NCBI GenBank assembly: GCA_013396915.1 | Contig: VWZL01002009.1 | Coordinates: 49,560 to 113,559 of the forward strand | Length of the DNA stretch: 64,000 bases | Reading direction: 5' to 3' | DNA from: Stercorarius parasiticus | Taxonomy: Eukaryota; Chordata; Aves; Charadriiformes; Stercorariidae | Shown: one piece after another, positions 1 to 12,385 of the stretch | Position numbering within the stretch: position 1 is the first letter of the stretch | Layout of the letters: every line of letters starts with the position of its first letter | The notes under the pieces: generated by a model | Seen by the model: only the letters and a program-made list of their open reading frames with translations | Told to the model about the DNA's origin: nothing | Database searches by the model: none | Made by a program: the position numbers and the translations under genes

Positions 1-427
1 CCCGTGTCATTCATTTAGAGACTCTGTTTTCCTTAAAAACTTTTAAAAAGGAACGTTTTATAGCCCGGGGTGAGCGGCGTGAATAATGGATGCAGGCATG
101 CACTTCTGCGACACATAAATTTGGGGTTGAGGCGGCAGCTCCCCCCTCCTTGATGGGCAGAGAACCCCCCACCCCGGCTCATGAGGCTGTGAGCTCTACG
201 CTTTTCCCTGGGGAAAAGCCTGGTTTTTATTTTGGGGAGCTGCTGGGGGGAGTTTTGGGGGTACCAGTTTCTATGTGGAGCAGTAGGTAGGGTGGACTAT
301 TGCAGGGATGTGTCCCAGGGAGATGTAAATGGCTTTTGGCAAGGCTGGAAATTAGTGCCGGGGGCTGCGTTCATCCCCAGTAAGGGGAGTATTTGCAGCG
401 GGCAGGCACTTCGCACCCACTTGAAGT

Positions 428-488
428 GATGGTTGGACTCGGTGATCTTAAAGGTCCCTTCCAACCTAGACAATTCTATGGTTCTATG
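428..488 (+). mobile_element. CR1 LINE, 3' tail fragment
   Basis: This short, strongly 5'-truncated copy has the GATGGTTGGACTCGGTGATC motif, then AAGGTCCCTTCCAACC and a decayed CTATG-rich end. It resembles the subfamily of the copies at 12130 and 22361. Confidence 0.85.
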
Positions 489-1040
489 AAATACATCGGG
501 GTGCCCGAGCGGGTCCCAAGCCATCCTTGTGCGTTCCACGACCCCAAAGCTGGGGGAGAAGCGATGCTGGTGGCTGCAGACAGGCTCTGAAGGGTCCCTC
601 GGTCTCGCAACCGGCAATGGGAAGGTTCCCTCTGCTGGCAAACGCCAGGCTCCGACCCCTGAAAAGCTCTCAGTAATTATACCGAGCCGGTGCAAAGCCA
701 GAGAAAAGGTTTAATTGCAGAAGTGCTTGGGAAAACGTCGCCAAGCGTGATATCCTGTATTTACCAGGAGAAAAAAGGTGCTGGTAGTCCTGGCTCCTAT
801 TTGTAAGCCTGCTAAAGACTTGTCGTGGGACTGGAGGGAGGGCTCGGCTCCTCTCTACAAGTTTTTAGTTCTTCTAAAATCAGCATCATGTTTGACTCCC
901 TTGGATGGGTGTTTGTAGGTGACGGTAAAATGGGTTGGCCCACTGCGCAAGGGCAATGTCATTATTACTGCTGTCATCATTAATGGTGATGTCCTTGTCG
1001 CGAAATTGGGGGGTTTCAGCTCTGTTTGAAAATGGAGAGC

Positions 1041-1095
1041 TTAAAAAAAACAAAAAAAACAAAAAAAAAAAAAAAAAACCCCACCAACCAAACCA
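1041..1095. repeat. A-rich tract
   Basis: A run of As interrupted by two Cs (1043-1078) is followed by CCACCAACCAAACCAAACC. No retrocopy or SINE body precedes it. Confidence 0.85.
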
Positions 1096-1951
1096 AACCT
1101 ACCAAGAAAATAAAGTGGAATGGCTGTTTACCAGATGGAGAAGGGGCAGAATTGCTTGAGGGATATTATGACTCCTTGTTTTCAAGATGGTGAAAAAGCA
1201 CAAGGTAAAATAGACACATTAATTGATAAATAAATAAATACTCCTCGAAAACAGATGGGTCCCCTTGAGCCCAAAGCCATCTCTCTTTGTTTCTTTTCCA
1301 AGCTCGTACTTCAGAACGGCCTACGAGTTGTGCGTGCTCCTCTGCCGCAGTGTGTTGTCGGTACCGGCTGGTTTTGCCAGGGTAATACATCTAAACTGGC
1401 TACAAGATGCCAAATTTCTCTTCTTTGTATGGGGAAGAGCCCCCTACAGCAGCCTGTGTGTCTCCTTCTGCTTCGCTTTCCTCCTCCTGCCGCAAAATTC
1501 TTGTCTTCTCCGCAAATAGGATGCGATTCTGCAGCTTTTGCGGGGGGGAACCACGTTGCTGGTCCCCAAAGCTGTGTCTGCGTAAGGGATTTTTGAGGAA
1601 CTTCTGCCCTGTGGTGTGTTGGTGGGACCAGCCCATTGGATATTGCATTTCTAGGAGGATGTGTGGCTTGGACGGTCTGGGGCATCTCTCAAGCTCCTGT
1701 CTCCTTGTGGTGGATCATGCAGGAGGGTTGGGATGGCAGGAGCTTTTTGGAGTTCGCCCCCTGGGCACACTGGCTATTTCCCAGCAGCAAATATGAGGGA
1801 TAAACACAACCCTTTGCACTCTTTGGCTTGCGAAAGTTTATCTTTCAGCTGGCCTGAGGTTGGGTGGCTCTCTGGTGTGGTTGCTTTGGTAGAAACAAAG
1901 GTCGGGTCCTGTTGAAATTTGTGGAGCATCCTCAGGTTTAGCTGCTAAACA

Positions 1952-1982
1952 TGAATCGTAGAATCGTCTTGGTTGGAGCTCA
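1952..1982 (-). mobile_element. Possible decayed CR1 tail
   Basis: GAATCGTAGAATCGTC followed by TTGGTTGGAGC resembles the reverse complement of a CR1 end (GAATCATAGAATCAT then AGGTTGGAAGG) with several substitutions. Only about 30 bases are recognisable, so this is tentative. Confidence 0.35.
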
Positions 1983-4429
1983 ACAAATTCGCCGCGATGA
2001 ATTCGTTGCAGATTTGCTATGGATGGAGGATGGAGATTTATGGGATTGAGATGGACTCGGATAGAGATCGGACTCCTCGCCTCCACCTAAGCGGAACCCC
2101 GGCCGGCAGTAGGCAAGGCTTTGGGTTGGGGAAATGGGAAGGTGAAATTTCCCGAGCTGCTGGGAGAGGCTGCTGCGAGGCTGATTTCTACCCTTCGCCA
2201 TCATCATTTTGTTCTGTTGTTGTGCAAATGTTTTAAAAATAACTAGGGAGAAAGAAAAAGAAAAAAAAAAAAAAGGCAAGGCAAGTGCAGGGGGAAAGCA
2301 CTGATAAACACAGCCTGAAATGCTGTTACAGGCAGACTTTCAGAGCCTGAAATCACCTCAAATGTATTCTGAATTACCTTGAGCATATTTAGACAGATCT
2401 ATTTTTCATTGCAGGACATTAATGTACTGACTTGGGGGATTTTTTATTTTTTTTCTCTGCACAAACATTTTAGTCGCATGCTGGGAGGAAAGAGTAATAA
2501 CCCTTCTTAGCACCAGGAGAAGACAACAGACTTTTGCGAGGGAATGGCTGGGGAGATAGTTGGGGGCATGGCTGTGAGTCCGGACTCCGGGGGGGTTATT
2601 TTCTGTGATGCAAACCAAGGCGAGCTGGAGCTTCAGAGCCGACTTGGGCTCTGGAGCCTTCTCCAACAAGGCTGAGAGGCGATTTGCTTACCTATCTTGT
2701 GCAGTTTGCGAGGCTGTCGTGTTCTGTGCTGTATTTCTATCCTTAAAGGTTTTTGAATTCCTGCGGGCTCCTTTCCAGGGGTTAGGATTCCGGGCGCGGA
2801 TTGTAGGAATTAATATAAATAGTGGCAAATCTTCTCCCCAGCTCTGTGCTATTGGGGCACCCTCCCCCTGCCAGGCCAAGGGTTCTATGCAGATTTCTGG
2901 ATGAATTAAATAAGAGTTTGAGCATCATGTCTCCCAAATCCTGGGTTTGCAGATGAATAAGCAGGTTGAGGTTGCAGCCTCTCCAGCTCCCGCTGTGTCC
3001 GGCGGCAGGAGGACGTCGGAATGGAGATGCTCTGCAGGTTGGGATGGAGGAGGAGGAAGTTGCTGGAAAAAAACCAACGGTGCGGCTGGAGACCTGGAGA
3101 CGGCTGGGAAGGTCTGTCTGAACAGCAGGTGAGGGGCAAGAGGAGCAGCACGGCAGATGTTGAGGGGCTTGGGCCAGGCAGGTTTGAGGAGAGGAGGAAG
3201 CAAAGGCATGTGAGACAGGCTTCTCCCTGCACTGGCTCTGCCATGCCAGGAGGAAGATTTCTCCCACTTCGTTTGTTAGCCATGGCTCCTGGGCTTTGCT
3301 GGAGCAGCTCCAGGGAGACAAAGACTTCTCCCGGCGTTCCCAGAAGTAGCCCTGAAGGAGAGAAGGCAAAAGGGGTATCTCCCTCCTCCTCTCTGACTGG
3401 CTTGCCGCCCGCTTGGAGCAACTGTAAACCTTTCCTGTGCCCTTATGATTAATGACTAAGGCAAAGAAACACTGCGGCCACTGCTCAGCTCCTGTGGTCG
3501 GCAGCCTCCCACCTATGCTGTGCCCGACCCCGGGGAGAGCAGCCTTTCTGGCTGTAATATCCTTGGAAGCCCAGCGGCATACCTCAGGCCGAATACCCCT
3601 CTGGATAGCTAGGAATTAAATGTTGCCCTTTCCAGCAAGGATTTAGATATGAAATCAGAGCAGCTCTGGGCATGGGAAATGGCTTGGCGCATCCTTGCTG
3701 TCCCCAGCGCCGGGCAGGTGTCCAAGCAGGTGACTCAACAGCAGTGATGGGCTGTTACCTAGAAGAAACGGGGTGGAAGAGACATGAAAATCTCTCCTAC
3801 TTTTTCCTCTTCCACTGTTGCTGCTCCCTCTCCTGTTCCCGAGGTCGTACTGCATTTCTCTGCTCCCTCGCTTATGGCACGGCTGGTGTTCTGTGGTCCT
3901 TCTGAAAATGCTTGGTTTCTGGTTTTGGACAGTTGAAGAACAGTATCGATGGTCAAACTGAGGGGTTTCCCCCTCATCTAAGTACTTTCCCATTTAGAAA
4001 GGAAGACGGAGATGTAGAGCAATAGGTAGGTTTAGTGTTCTGCTAAAAGAAAAACTCCAAAATATAGAATCTTCCTGCAAGTATAGTTTAAAGAACAAAT
4101 GGCCTGTAAGAGATTTTCCCATCTTTTAATCAGTCGTGCTGTTTGTTTGCCAAAAGTTGGGTTGCTGGTTGGTTCCAGTCCAAACCAAGGTTTGCCAGTC
4201 TTGGGCTGTCCTTCGCTCTGGCATTGCCATGCTTGAACCTCCAAGATTGCAGCCGTTGAGCTCTGTTCCAATCTCATCTCCTGCGTGGAGCCACATCCAT
4301 GGCAGGGCTGACAGGGTCCTCCGAGCACAGTAGCAATCATCTAGAGAGGCTATTGGATGGGGATCCATCTTCCTGACTTCAGGACCCCTGGTTTGAAGCA
4401 GGTCTGCAAATAAGTTTGCGGATGAACTC

Positions 4430-4483
4430 AAAAAAATAAAAAAAAATAGAGATTTCTTTTCCTTTTTTTTTTTTTTTTTTTTA
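4430..4483. repeat. A tract followed by T tract
   Basis: An A-rich run (4430-4448) is followed about 10 bases later by a T run (4455-4482). The two could pair as an inverted repeat. Confidence 0.85.
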
Positions 4484-5419
4484 AAGTCAATAAAGCCTCG
4501 GTTGTCAGAGAGGAGCATGCCCTTAAGCTGGTGACCTTGGCAGTTATCAGTGCTGTCGGAGATCTTTATTGCTTCCATCACACTTGCTGGGGATGAAGTT
4601 TTACTTGGGTTGGTGGCGTGACTGCTCGCTACGTGACTTGTCTGGGCGCTGGGGGGGGACGACAAGCCACCGAGCACAGCTTTGGGAGCAAGGCTGTGGT
4701 TTTACAGGTATTTCACACATCCTAGAGCTGCAGCAGCATCCCTCCTGCATCCCCAGCCCCTTGGTCCTCTGTGCCACCATGGCCATGGGTCCATGCCTGA
4801 TTGACCGTCTTCTCTTCATCCATGGTGGGATGGGACAAAATGAGGTCAACTGGATGAGAAGAGTGTGTGGACCACTCTCTCCTTTAAGTATTGAGAGGTC
4901 CAGCTTGCCTGGGGCAGAAGGATGGAGGTGTTGAAGGTGTAGGGTAGAAGGAGACGGATAGCAAAGAAATTTGTCTCGACCACGTATTGTCCCCATACGT
5001 TGTCCCCAGCCCCCCTGGTTTCCCTTGTGGGAACCGGCCGCTGGTTGTTCCTGCCTAAAGCAGGCAACGATTTGCCAAGTAAAAGGCAAAGAAAGCGGCA
5101 GTGTCAGGAAGACAAAAGGGAACATTAAAAACCAACCAGCTCCTCCAGAAGAAAGCAGTGTGGTCTAAAGAAGGATCCTTGGAAAATATAAGGCACCAGT
5201 CCGAAGGAAGGAAAGAGGGAGCATGCCAAATTCCCCTCTAATCCCCTCGACAACAGCCAGATATAATGAGTTGCCAGACTTTTCCCTGAGCTTGTTTTGC
5301 TTTGGTCCAGAGATTTTTGCAAACTCTGGCATGCTGGGAATTTCAATCAGGGCTAGGGCCTTGTTCATGGTGGTGTTTATAAGTCTGAGTGGAGAAGAAG
5401 GTCCAGATTTTGCCCTTAA

Positions 5420-5489
5420 AAAAGATAATAAAAAATAAAACCAACCAAAAAAACCAACCAAAAAAAAGGCAAACCGGAAAAAAAAAAAG
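5420..5489. repeat. A-rich tract with CCAACC interruptions
   Basis: AAAAAAGATAATAAAAAATA then AACCAACC motifs and A runs. Low complexity; no element body attached. Confidence 0.85.
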
Positions 5490-6077
5490 CGCTGCTCCAG
5501 AGGGGAAGCTTACAAGCTGTTCCCATCCTCATTCTGTCCCGGCTGATGGAAAATCACCAGCGCTTGCCTCATGTAAATGGCACTTTATCCACTGGAAATG
5601 TGAATGCTGTCACCAGTGCCCAGGTCTGTCAAGCTTATCAGCTGAGCTAGTGAGACGGAGAGATGCACCCAGTCCTGTTCACGCCAGGAGAGTGATAGAT
5701 AATAACATTTTGAGGGGAGAAAAAGGCAGCGAGGCTGACGGACAGGAATTAAGGCGCCCTGTAGAAGTCCATCGCTTATTCACTCCTAGTTTCATATTCA
5801 GGGGAAACGGCGTTTGCTTTCCGGTTAGTTTTCTTTCTTCTTTTCACGCTTTTTAAAAGTCAGCCCAGCAGAATTAATTCCCTTCTCCCCTCGCTCCCAT
5901 CTCTGCGTGTGTCACTCCTCATTTGCACTTGTAATAGGGTCTGGCGGATTTACATGTGGGGCTTTGGAGAAAAAGAGGGTAGATGGGAGGAAAAGGAGCC
6001 TGGAGATGGCTCATTGCAAAAAAAGGTGGCTGGGTAATGAAGCCTAGGAAAAGAGGTGCAAAATTTGGGTTTTATGG

Positions 6078-6261
6078 GAACTAATCGCTAACTTGGTGTC
6101 AATGCATGGATGGAAAGGACATTTCCAGTCTGCTGGGGAAAGGACCACCAGAAGGAAGGGTCTTGCAGGAATTAATCGCTAACTTGGTGTCAATACATGG
6201 ATAAAAAAGGAGATTTCCAGTCTGCTGGGGCAAGGACCACCAGGAGGAAGGGTCTTGTAGG
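6078..6261. repeat. Tandem duplication, about 91-bp unit, two copies
   Basis: Unit one (about 6078-6169) and unit two (about 6170-6261) share TAATCGCTAACTTGGTGTCA, ATTTCCAGTCTGCTGGGG, AGGACCACCAG and GGAAGGGTCTTG in the same order. They differ by about ten substitutions and one inserted base. The head-to-tail order without spacer indicates a single local duplication followed by divergence. Confidence 0.92.
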
Positions 6262-6299
6262 GAGAGCCGTGGGATCTCTCCTTAACTAGCGCCGTGCCC

Positions 6300-6610
6300 C
6301 AGCCCTCTGAGGGATTATTGATGCGGATCAGAGCCATTTTCCATATGTATGATCCTGAAATATCTTCTTCCAGAGTGAACCTTGAGCACGAGCGCTATAA
6401 TGTAATGAGTTAAACTGCTTGTTCGCAGTTCCACTAAAAGCAAATGGACTGGGAATTTGTTTTAAAAACTGGACAGAGCTTTATCGGCCAATTAATCAGA
6501 ATGTATAATGGATAAATTAAAGGGCAGAGTCAAGCGCGGCTGCCAAATAAAAGCCAATAAAGTGCAATCTACAAATGGGCATGACATTATGGTATGCCGC
6601 ACAACAGAAG
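6300..6610. promoter_or_regulatory. Candidate conserved non-coding block
   Basis: This repeat-free, AT-richer block contains homeodomain-type cores (GGCCAATTAATCAG), CCATATGTATG, GCGCTATAATGTAATGAG and two GCCAATAAA-like stretches. It stands out from its GC-rich surroundings. Function is inferred from composition only. Confidence 0.25.
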
Positions 6611-6817
6611 CAGGGAGGGGGAGAAGAGTGCGTGGCCTCGGGCCTGATGGGCATGTCGGGCTCCCCAGGTCCCCGAGGCTTCCCAGCCTGAACCTCGGAG
6701 GGCAGCCCATCTTGTGCGGGTTCAAGGCATGAGGAGCACCACTGCTTGAGGGGGTGTCACCATTCCCCTTGTAAACCAGACCGAGACACCGGCTGGGTCC
6801 ATGGCTGCTGGAGATTT

Positions 6818-7010
6818 ATAGAATCATAGGATGGGTTGGAAGGGACCTTTTAAAGACCATATCTGGGTGGTGGAGACCATCTCCACCCCCCTGCCCTGGG
6901 CAGGGACACCTCCCACTAGACCAGGTTGCTCCAAGCCCCGTCCGACCTGGCCTTGGAGACCTCCGGAGATGGGGCAGCCACAGCTTCTCTGGGCAACCTG
7001 AGACCCTTTG
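6818..7010 (-). mobile_element. CR1 LINE fragment (reverse orientation)
   Basis: Read on the + strand it starts TAGAATCATAGGATGGGTTG and continues through AAGGGACC, CTGGGCAGGGACACCTCCCA, the GGTTGCTCCAAGCCCCGTCC block and CAGCTTCTCTGGGCAACCTG. This is the order of a CR1 3' UTR in reverse. Only the last 190 bases or so of the element are present. Confidence 0.93.
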
Positions 7011-9488
7011 GGAACCTTTGTAGAAATTCAGGTTAATTTAGGACCAGACACCTTCGGTGGCAGCTCCATGGGCCCAAGGGGTGAATTTTGCAGTGCCCAC
7101 GGGACCAGCTTTTTGGCTTTTTTTATTGACAGTGCTGGAGATAGCAGTGTTTGGGGTTCCTGGACGTGACAATAACTGTTCCACTGCTTTTATGGGCAAA
7201 GCCAGTTCTTCCCAGGAGCTCAGGCAGGGGGCTAAAAGGAAGAGCTGTCAATAGCAGAAATGAGTTGGAAGAGCTAATTTCCTCCCAAGCTGTGCAAACT
7301 CTCCACAGTTGATCAGACACTCGAATGCCGGCGTGGGGCTGTGTGCGGCTCCCTCGGCAGCGCGGCCCCCCTCCGACAGATTGACGATCCTCCTTCCCTC
7401 CACGGATGGGGAATTTTTGCCTCCCCAACAAATAAACCCAAGCAGTAAATTGACTTTGCAGGTAGGGTTGAGGGGGCTGGGCTTGCGGGATGGTGGGGGG
7501 GGCCTGCTTTCCTTCCAGGCTGAGCTCCCTGGCTGTGCTTGCGCAGCCAAGTTGTATTTGTCGTTTACTTTAAAAAAAAAAAAAAAAGACTTTGCTTGCT
7601 AGCAGCCATGCGGTACTTCTAGAGAGCATAAAAATCATCCTACTTCCTCGGGCTTTGCATTGTGGTAGTCATAAAATTGGGCTGGTGATACTCACTGGGA
7701 GCCCCCCTCTTCTCAATTCTGGTTCGGAGGATGGATGCAGTTCCACTGGAATTCCTGGGAAAATGAGGCTGCAGCTGCTTCTCTGGCTCCAGGCATCGTC
7801 TTGCAGCACAAGCTGGGGCCGCTTACAGGTCACTTGGCGCATCTCAAGTGTTTGATGCAGCCTCTGAAGGGACAACAAAGGTGTGAACCTGTCAGGAAGC
7901 AAAAACACAAATAACCAGAAATAGATTTTTAGTCTTTTTTTTTTTTTTTGGTAAGTGAAATTGTAAAAAAACCATCGAAGCGCTGCTTTTTGGGCCCTCA
8001 CTAGCTCAATACCAGCAGGGGAATGGCAGCATCGGGGTACTGCAGGCAAGGAGGGAAAAATATTTAAATGGTTTGAAGCAATATTTAGTTTACTGAGAGA
8101 CAGATCCAATGGAGAGGAGGTCACTAGAGCACCGGCCGTGCCTTTTCTTTGGGAGCTTGGGATGCCAGACTGATCCCGCTGTGTGTGTTCGGTGGCGTCA
8201 CTCCCCGCCGAGAAACTTCCATAAGGAAATCTTCTAGTTGAGAGACGAGGCCAAATCCTGACGAACATATTGTTTGTGAGCAAACACCAACAGCTAGCTT
8301 CTCAGCTGCTGCGAATGACACAGCCATGTGGCGACTTCCACCCAGCTATATCAAACCCTCACTTTTCTTTATATGCATCAGCTATTAGCATGCTGCTCCT
8401 GATGGTGCCGGTACGGGTTGAGCCAGTGCTGTCTTTGCGTGGTACTGATGGAGCTTGAGGGATCAGTAGAGACTTTCCCTAGTCCCCAAACTCTCATGTC
8501 GTCTTTTGAAAATCCTCCTGTATGCCTATCTGCTTCTCCAGGGTCTTTAAATACTTGCGCCAACCCTCCTTTCTCCCTCTTGGCCCCAAAACCGCAGGGA
8601 ATCCAAGGTAAGTGGGGATTTCAGCATCTATTTGTTGGATCCAGACTTCTCATCCCAGGCACGGAGAAACACTCCTCGTTTCTCTGGTTGGGGAATAGGG
8701 GCTGAGTGTTATCTCCGTAAGGAGATCAGGATTGGATCTGGTGGGTGTTTTGTCCATCAGAGGTGGAAGACAAGTCGTGGTCTCTCTGCCACCCCTGTGC
8801 CAACCATCCCTGGCGTCCATTTTGCTACCCAAGCGGGGAGGTCATGGAAGCGTGGTTTTCGGGGGGAGGTTGGAATGAGAGGGGGGAGCTGGGCTGCTTT
8901 TGGGATTGCGGCATCATTGCGGGTAAGAGGAGATGGTGGCATCCCTGTCTCTTCACAAGTGCTGGTTTCCTCCTGCCCGCATGTGGGCAGAGAGGCAGCA
9001 CTTTCTGCTCTCCTCTCCTCCCGTGGGCTGCAAAGAGGTTCTTAAGTGGCATTAAAAAGCATCTCCCAGCTCTCCTGGAGGTGCTCAGAGAGCATGGTAA
9101 GCTTGTGAGCTACATCCTGATGGGTGCTGAGCACCCACATCTCCCCACACACCAAGCCCCACCGCCACTTGGGTGCTGAGCTTGCCTGAATAGGGGCTCT
9201 CGGGATTAGTCTCCTTGACTGGCTCTGCTTCCAGAGGCTCAGAATCAAAGAGGATTTGCCCAGCGATAGAGCAAATCTTAAACAGCACATTTGTTTACTT
9301 GCGAATCATGACTGTCTCTGTGTGCCCAGACCAAGCTTTGCATCGCATTTGCAGGCAGCAGAGACCAAGGGAACTTGCTCGGCGAGGAAACAGCCCTGTT
9401 GGGTGCAAATATCCTTCCTCGTTAAGCACAGGGAGAAGCAAAGTGCAGAAAGGTGTTGGGTGCTGTTGCGTCTTCCAGAGCTCGTGGC

Positions 9489-9566
9489 AGGAGATGGTCT
9501 TTGCCAGGAGGGGGATGGTCTTTGCCAGGAGGAGAATGGTCTTTGCAGGAGATGATGCTCTTTGCC
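9489..9566. repeat. Minisatellite, about 21-bp unit, three to four copies
   Basis: The unit GAGATGGTCTTTGCCAGGAG is repeated as GGGATGGTCTTTGCCAGGAG, GAATGGTCTTTGCAGGAG and a decayed GATGCTCTTTGCC. No gene overlaps it. Confidence 0.9.
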
Positions 9567-10504
9567 CGCCTGCATCCCTCTGCTGATGAAGGAATAGCTC
9601 CTCGCCTGCTCTAGAGGAGCTTTCCTCCATGCAGTTCTCTTGCTGGAGCCTCTCCCGAGGGCTGCGGTGGCAAGGAGAGCAGCGTGGGAGAGGGTTGGAG
9701 CCTAGCAAATCTGGGCATGTTTCCTTCTTTTGGACAAATAGCTTATTCTCTGCGAATTCAGTTGTGGGGTGGCCAGCGCCATCTGTGAAGCCCTGCCAAA
9801 TCTGGCGAAGAGTTTCAGCCAAGAAAGAAAGAAAGAAAAGGGAAAAATTAAAAAGCCTGGAAAACATCCATTTTCAAAAATCACTTTTCAAAACAAACAT
9901 TTCAGGTCTTTCTTTCCAAATTACGTTTTCTGTTGGCATTTGCCTGTTTAATAGGATATATTTTTAAAGGGTTTGGAGAAGGTGACCTCAAGTACTTAGG
10001 TTATTTGGCTAGTTGCTTCCATGTGGGAAATGTTTTTGCTTCCCAGACACAAAGCTACGGGAAAAGCAGCCCTCGTCTGCTCTGGGACCTGTTTGGTGCT
10101 TGCACAGTGACTATTAGAACCTGGCTTTATCCATGGCAGGGTCTACAAGTCCATGTTGGTGCGAGGGCTTAAGGACCAACTTCTCTGAGGAAGGGAGACA
10201 GTCTTGGGGTGCAAACGGTCCCATGTTTGCTCTGACTCTTGAGCTGAAAATTGAAAAGTGACTGGGTTTGCTATTTCAAAAGGAGTTGGCTTTTCTGGAA
10301 CACCTGTGCTACACCTGCTTGTATTTCCAGTCACCCTTTCAATACCACTCTTCCCTGGTATCTGAGCCCAGGAACAGTGTTGCTAATCCTTTCTCACCAT
10401 CAGATTTTTAATGGGGAAGAGAGAATAACTGGGAGCCGTTGCCAACAGCTGGGGCCACGTTCTCATGACCATAAGTGGGCAGAAAAATGTAATAATTTAA
10501 GTTG

Positions 10505-10548
10505 GGTGAGGCTTCTTGGATGTCATCTGGTTGAACCTCCTGCTGATG
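10505..10548 (-). mobile_element. Possible decayed CR1 fragment
   Basis: GGCTTCTTGGATGTCATCTG then GTTGAACCTCCTGCTG resembles the CR1 reverse block (GGACCTCTGGAGATCATCTG then GTCCAACCCCCCTGCT). The match is short and diverged. Confidence 0.35.
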
Positions 10549-11815
10549 TGGAAGTGAGGTCCGCAGTGCTGGTGTTAGTTTGATTCGTGCTTCTAAAACT
10601 GCTTTACCTGCAAACCACAGGGTATTCCAGCAAAATATGCCTCCAGACCAGCAAATGCAAGGAGGCCTTGGAGTCGTCAATTTGCTAGAGCAGTTTATTT
10701 GGCTAAATATGCCATTGATTTGTTTGGGCTGCATTCCGACTGTGTGGGCTTTGTAAGTCAATACAACTCCAGTCCTACTCTCTACACTCGGTAATTGCTA
10801 GGTAGTAGATTATATTTAGAAAGTGCAGTGCTCTGTGTGTGCGTGTTTGAATAACAGGCCATGGGAGGGTCGCCACCAGGAGGTGAAGGCTTGTTTGGGG
10901 TGTTGCACGGTTTGGAGAGCAGAGGGAGAAGGATGCAAGAGGAGGGTACCACGTTTCCAAGTTGCTCGTGGAAGGTGAAGGAGAGATGGAGTTGTGTTGG
11001 ATTTGCTCCTGCTTGTCATGTCTATGACTCTGTGCTTTCTGGATATTGCAAGTCTCCATCACCTGTGGGTCTGTCCCACCTTGATTGTGCCCATGAGGGC
11101 AACACCCACTCCTCTGATAGTTTTAGATGCTGTTTGGAGAGGCAGCAGTGTCTGGTGGAGGAGACCCTACCTGGAAATGAAGAGCTTTGCGCTCCATCTC
11201 CACTTGCTTTCCCTTCCCTCTGTCATGCTGTGCTGAGCGTGGTGGGGTTCAGTCCCCCAATCTGGGTGTTGTCCTGCTCCCCAGTGCAAATCCATTCCCA
11301 GCATCGCACTTAGCGGCACTATAGTTGATGCAATATATGACTTATACATTTACAAGTGACTATACTCACCCCTGGTAAAACATTCTAAGTGACAAAGGGG
11401 TTAAATAGCAGCCTGCTGGAGCCAAGGGCATGGTCAAGTGGGATTTGTTTTTCTTTTCCCTTTCTCTTAGGAAAATGTCTCTGAAAGCAGACAATGGTAA
11501 ATACTCACTTAAATTTTTCCCATAGAAATGTAGGGCTTTCATCAGACACCTGCAGGTCCTCCCGGCCAGCGCAATGTAGAGCTCCCCAAACCTCTTCTAA
11601 ACTGAGGCAGAAGTATTGAAGAGGTCCGTTTCTCAGTGAGAAGTCAAATACCGCATTGAAAATAGTCCTTTACATAACTTCACTGAACAACAGGCACGCA
11701 GGCAGGTTATATACGCGCTCCCCCTACGTGTACGTTTTTCGTAGCTTAATCATGAGAGTAACCTTGGTGTCCCTGATTGCAGGCAGGGTCCGCACTGATT
11801 TCACAGGGAGCTTCT

Positions 11816-11855
11816 AATGGACCTTCATCCCCATCAATGGAGCTTTATCCCCAGC
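11816..11855. repeat. 20-bp direct repeat, two copies
   Basis: AATGGACCTTCATCCCCATC is followed immediately by AATGGAGCTTTATCCCCAGC. This is a small local duplication in otherwise unique sequence. Confidence 0.75.
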
Positions 11856-12129
11856 CTGCGCGTTCCTCGCCAGCCCCTGCCAAAGCCATCTTCCCCTCCC
11901 CAAACACGCCGCAGGCTTCTTAACGACACAGCCAAGCCTTCTACGCCAGTCAAAGCGCATACATTCGGCCGTGTGCGTGGTGGTGCAGGGGCTCCTTGGT
12001 CTCTCCGGCAACCTGCAATTAGGATATATTTAGAATAACAAACTCCCGTCTTGCAGGAGGGATGTATTCCAGGCTAATTCTGCTGCTTGTAGGAAGGAGG
12101 GGGTTTTTTTGGGGGGGAGGGAAAGGAGC

Positions 12130-12308
12130 ATCTTGGAACAGGCTGCCCAGGGAAGGGGGAGAGTCACCATCCCTGGAGGTATTTAAAAGACGGGTAGACG
12201 TAGTGCTTAGAGATATGGTTTAGTGATGGTTTTTGTCAGAGTTAGGTTGATGGTTGGACTTAATGATCTGAAAGGTCCCTTCCAACCTGGGCGATTCTAT
12301 GATTCTAC
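12130..12308 (+). mobile_element. CR1 LINE 3' fragment
   Basis: The copy begins at TTGGAACAGGCTGCCCAGGG, continues with CACCATCCCTGGAGGTATTT, a segment on the theme GATATGGTTTAGTGATGG, and ends GGTCCCTTCCAACCTGG then ATTCTATGATTCTA. The TTTAGTGATGG segment is shared with the reversed copy at 22361, so both belong to one subfamily. Confidence 0.94.
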
Positions 12309-12385
12309 AACCTGAGCAGGCAGGTTATTCCTTTTGTGCTTGTTGCCCACTATATTCAAGTGGATTTAAAATACTTATAGAGGTT

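Larger units (their letters stand above)
489..6077. other. Intron segment without a gene
   Basis: Mostly unique sequence. It holds A tracts at 1041, 2251-2274 and 5420, the A/T pair at 4430 and one doubtful CR1 tail at 1952. Short open frames occur on both strands but overlap one another, lack domains and show no splice structure. Confidence 0.7.
7011..12129. other. Intron segment without a gene
   Basis: Unique sequence with poly-A (7572-7587), poly-T (7935-7949), the 21-bp minisatellite, a (GAAA)n run at 9822-9838, a doubtful CR1 piece at 10505 and a 20-bp direct repeat at 11816. No coding signal seen. Confidence 0.7.

Noticed and set aside
1041..1095. Poly-A tract as the end of a processed pseudogene
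   Set aside because: No gene-like sequence precedes it and no target-site duplication is evident.
10872..10888. CTCF-like site CCACCAGGAGGTGAA
   Set aside because: The core GGC is GGT here and flanking positions are weak; not distinguishable from chance.
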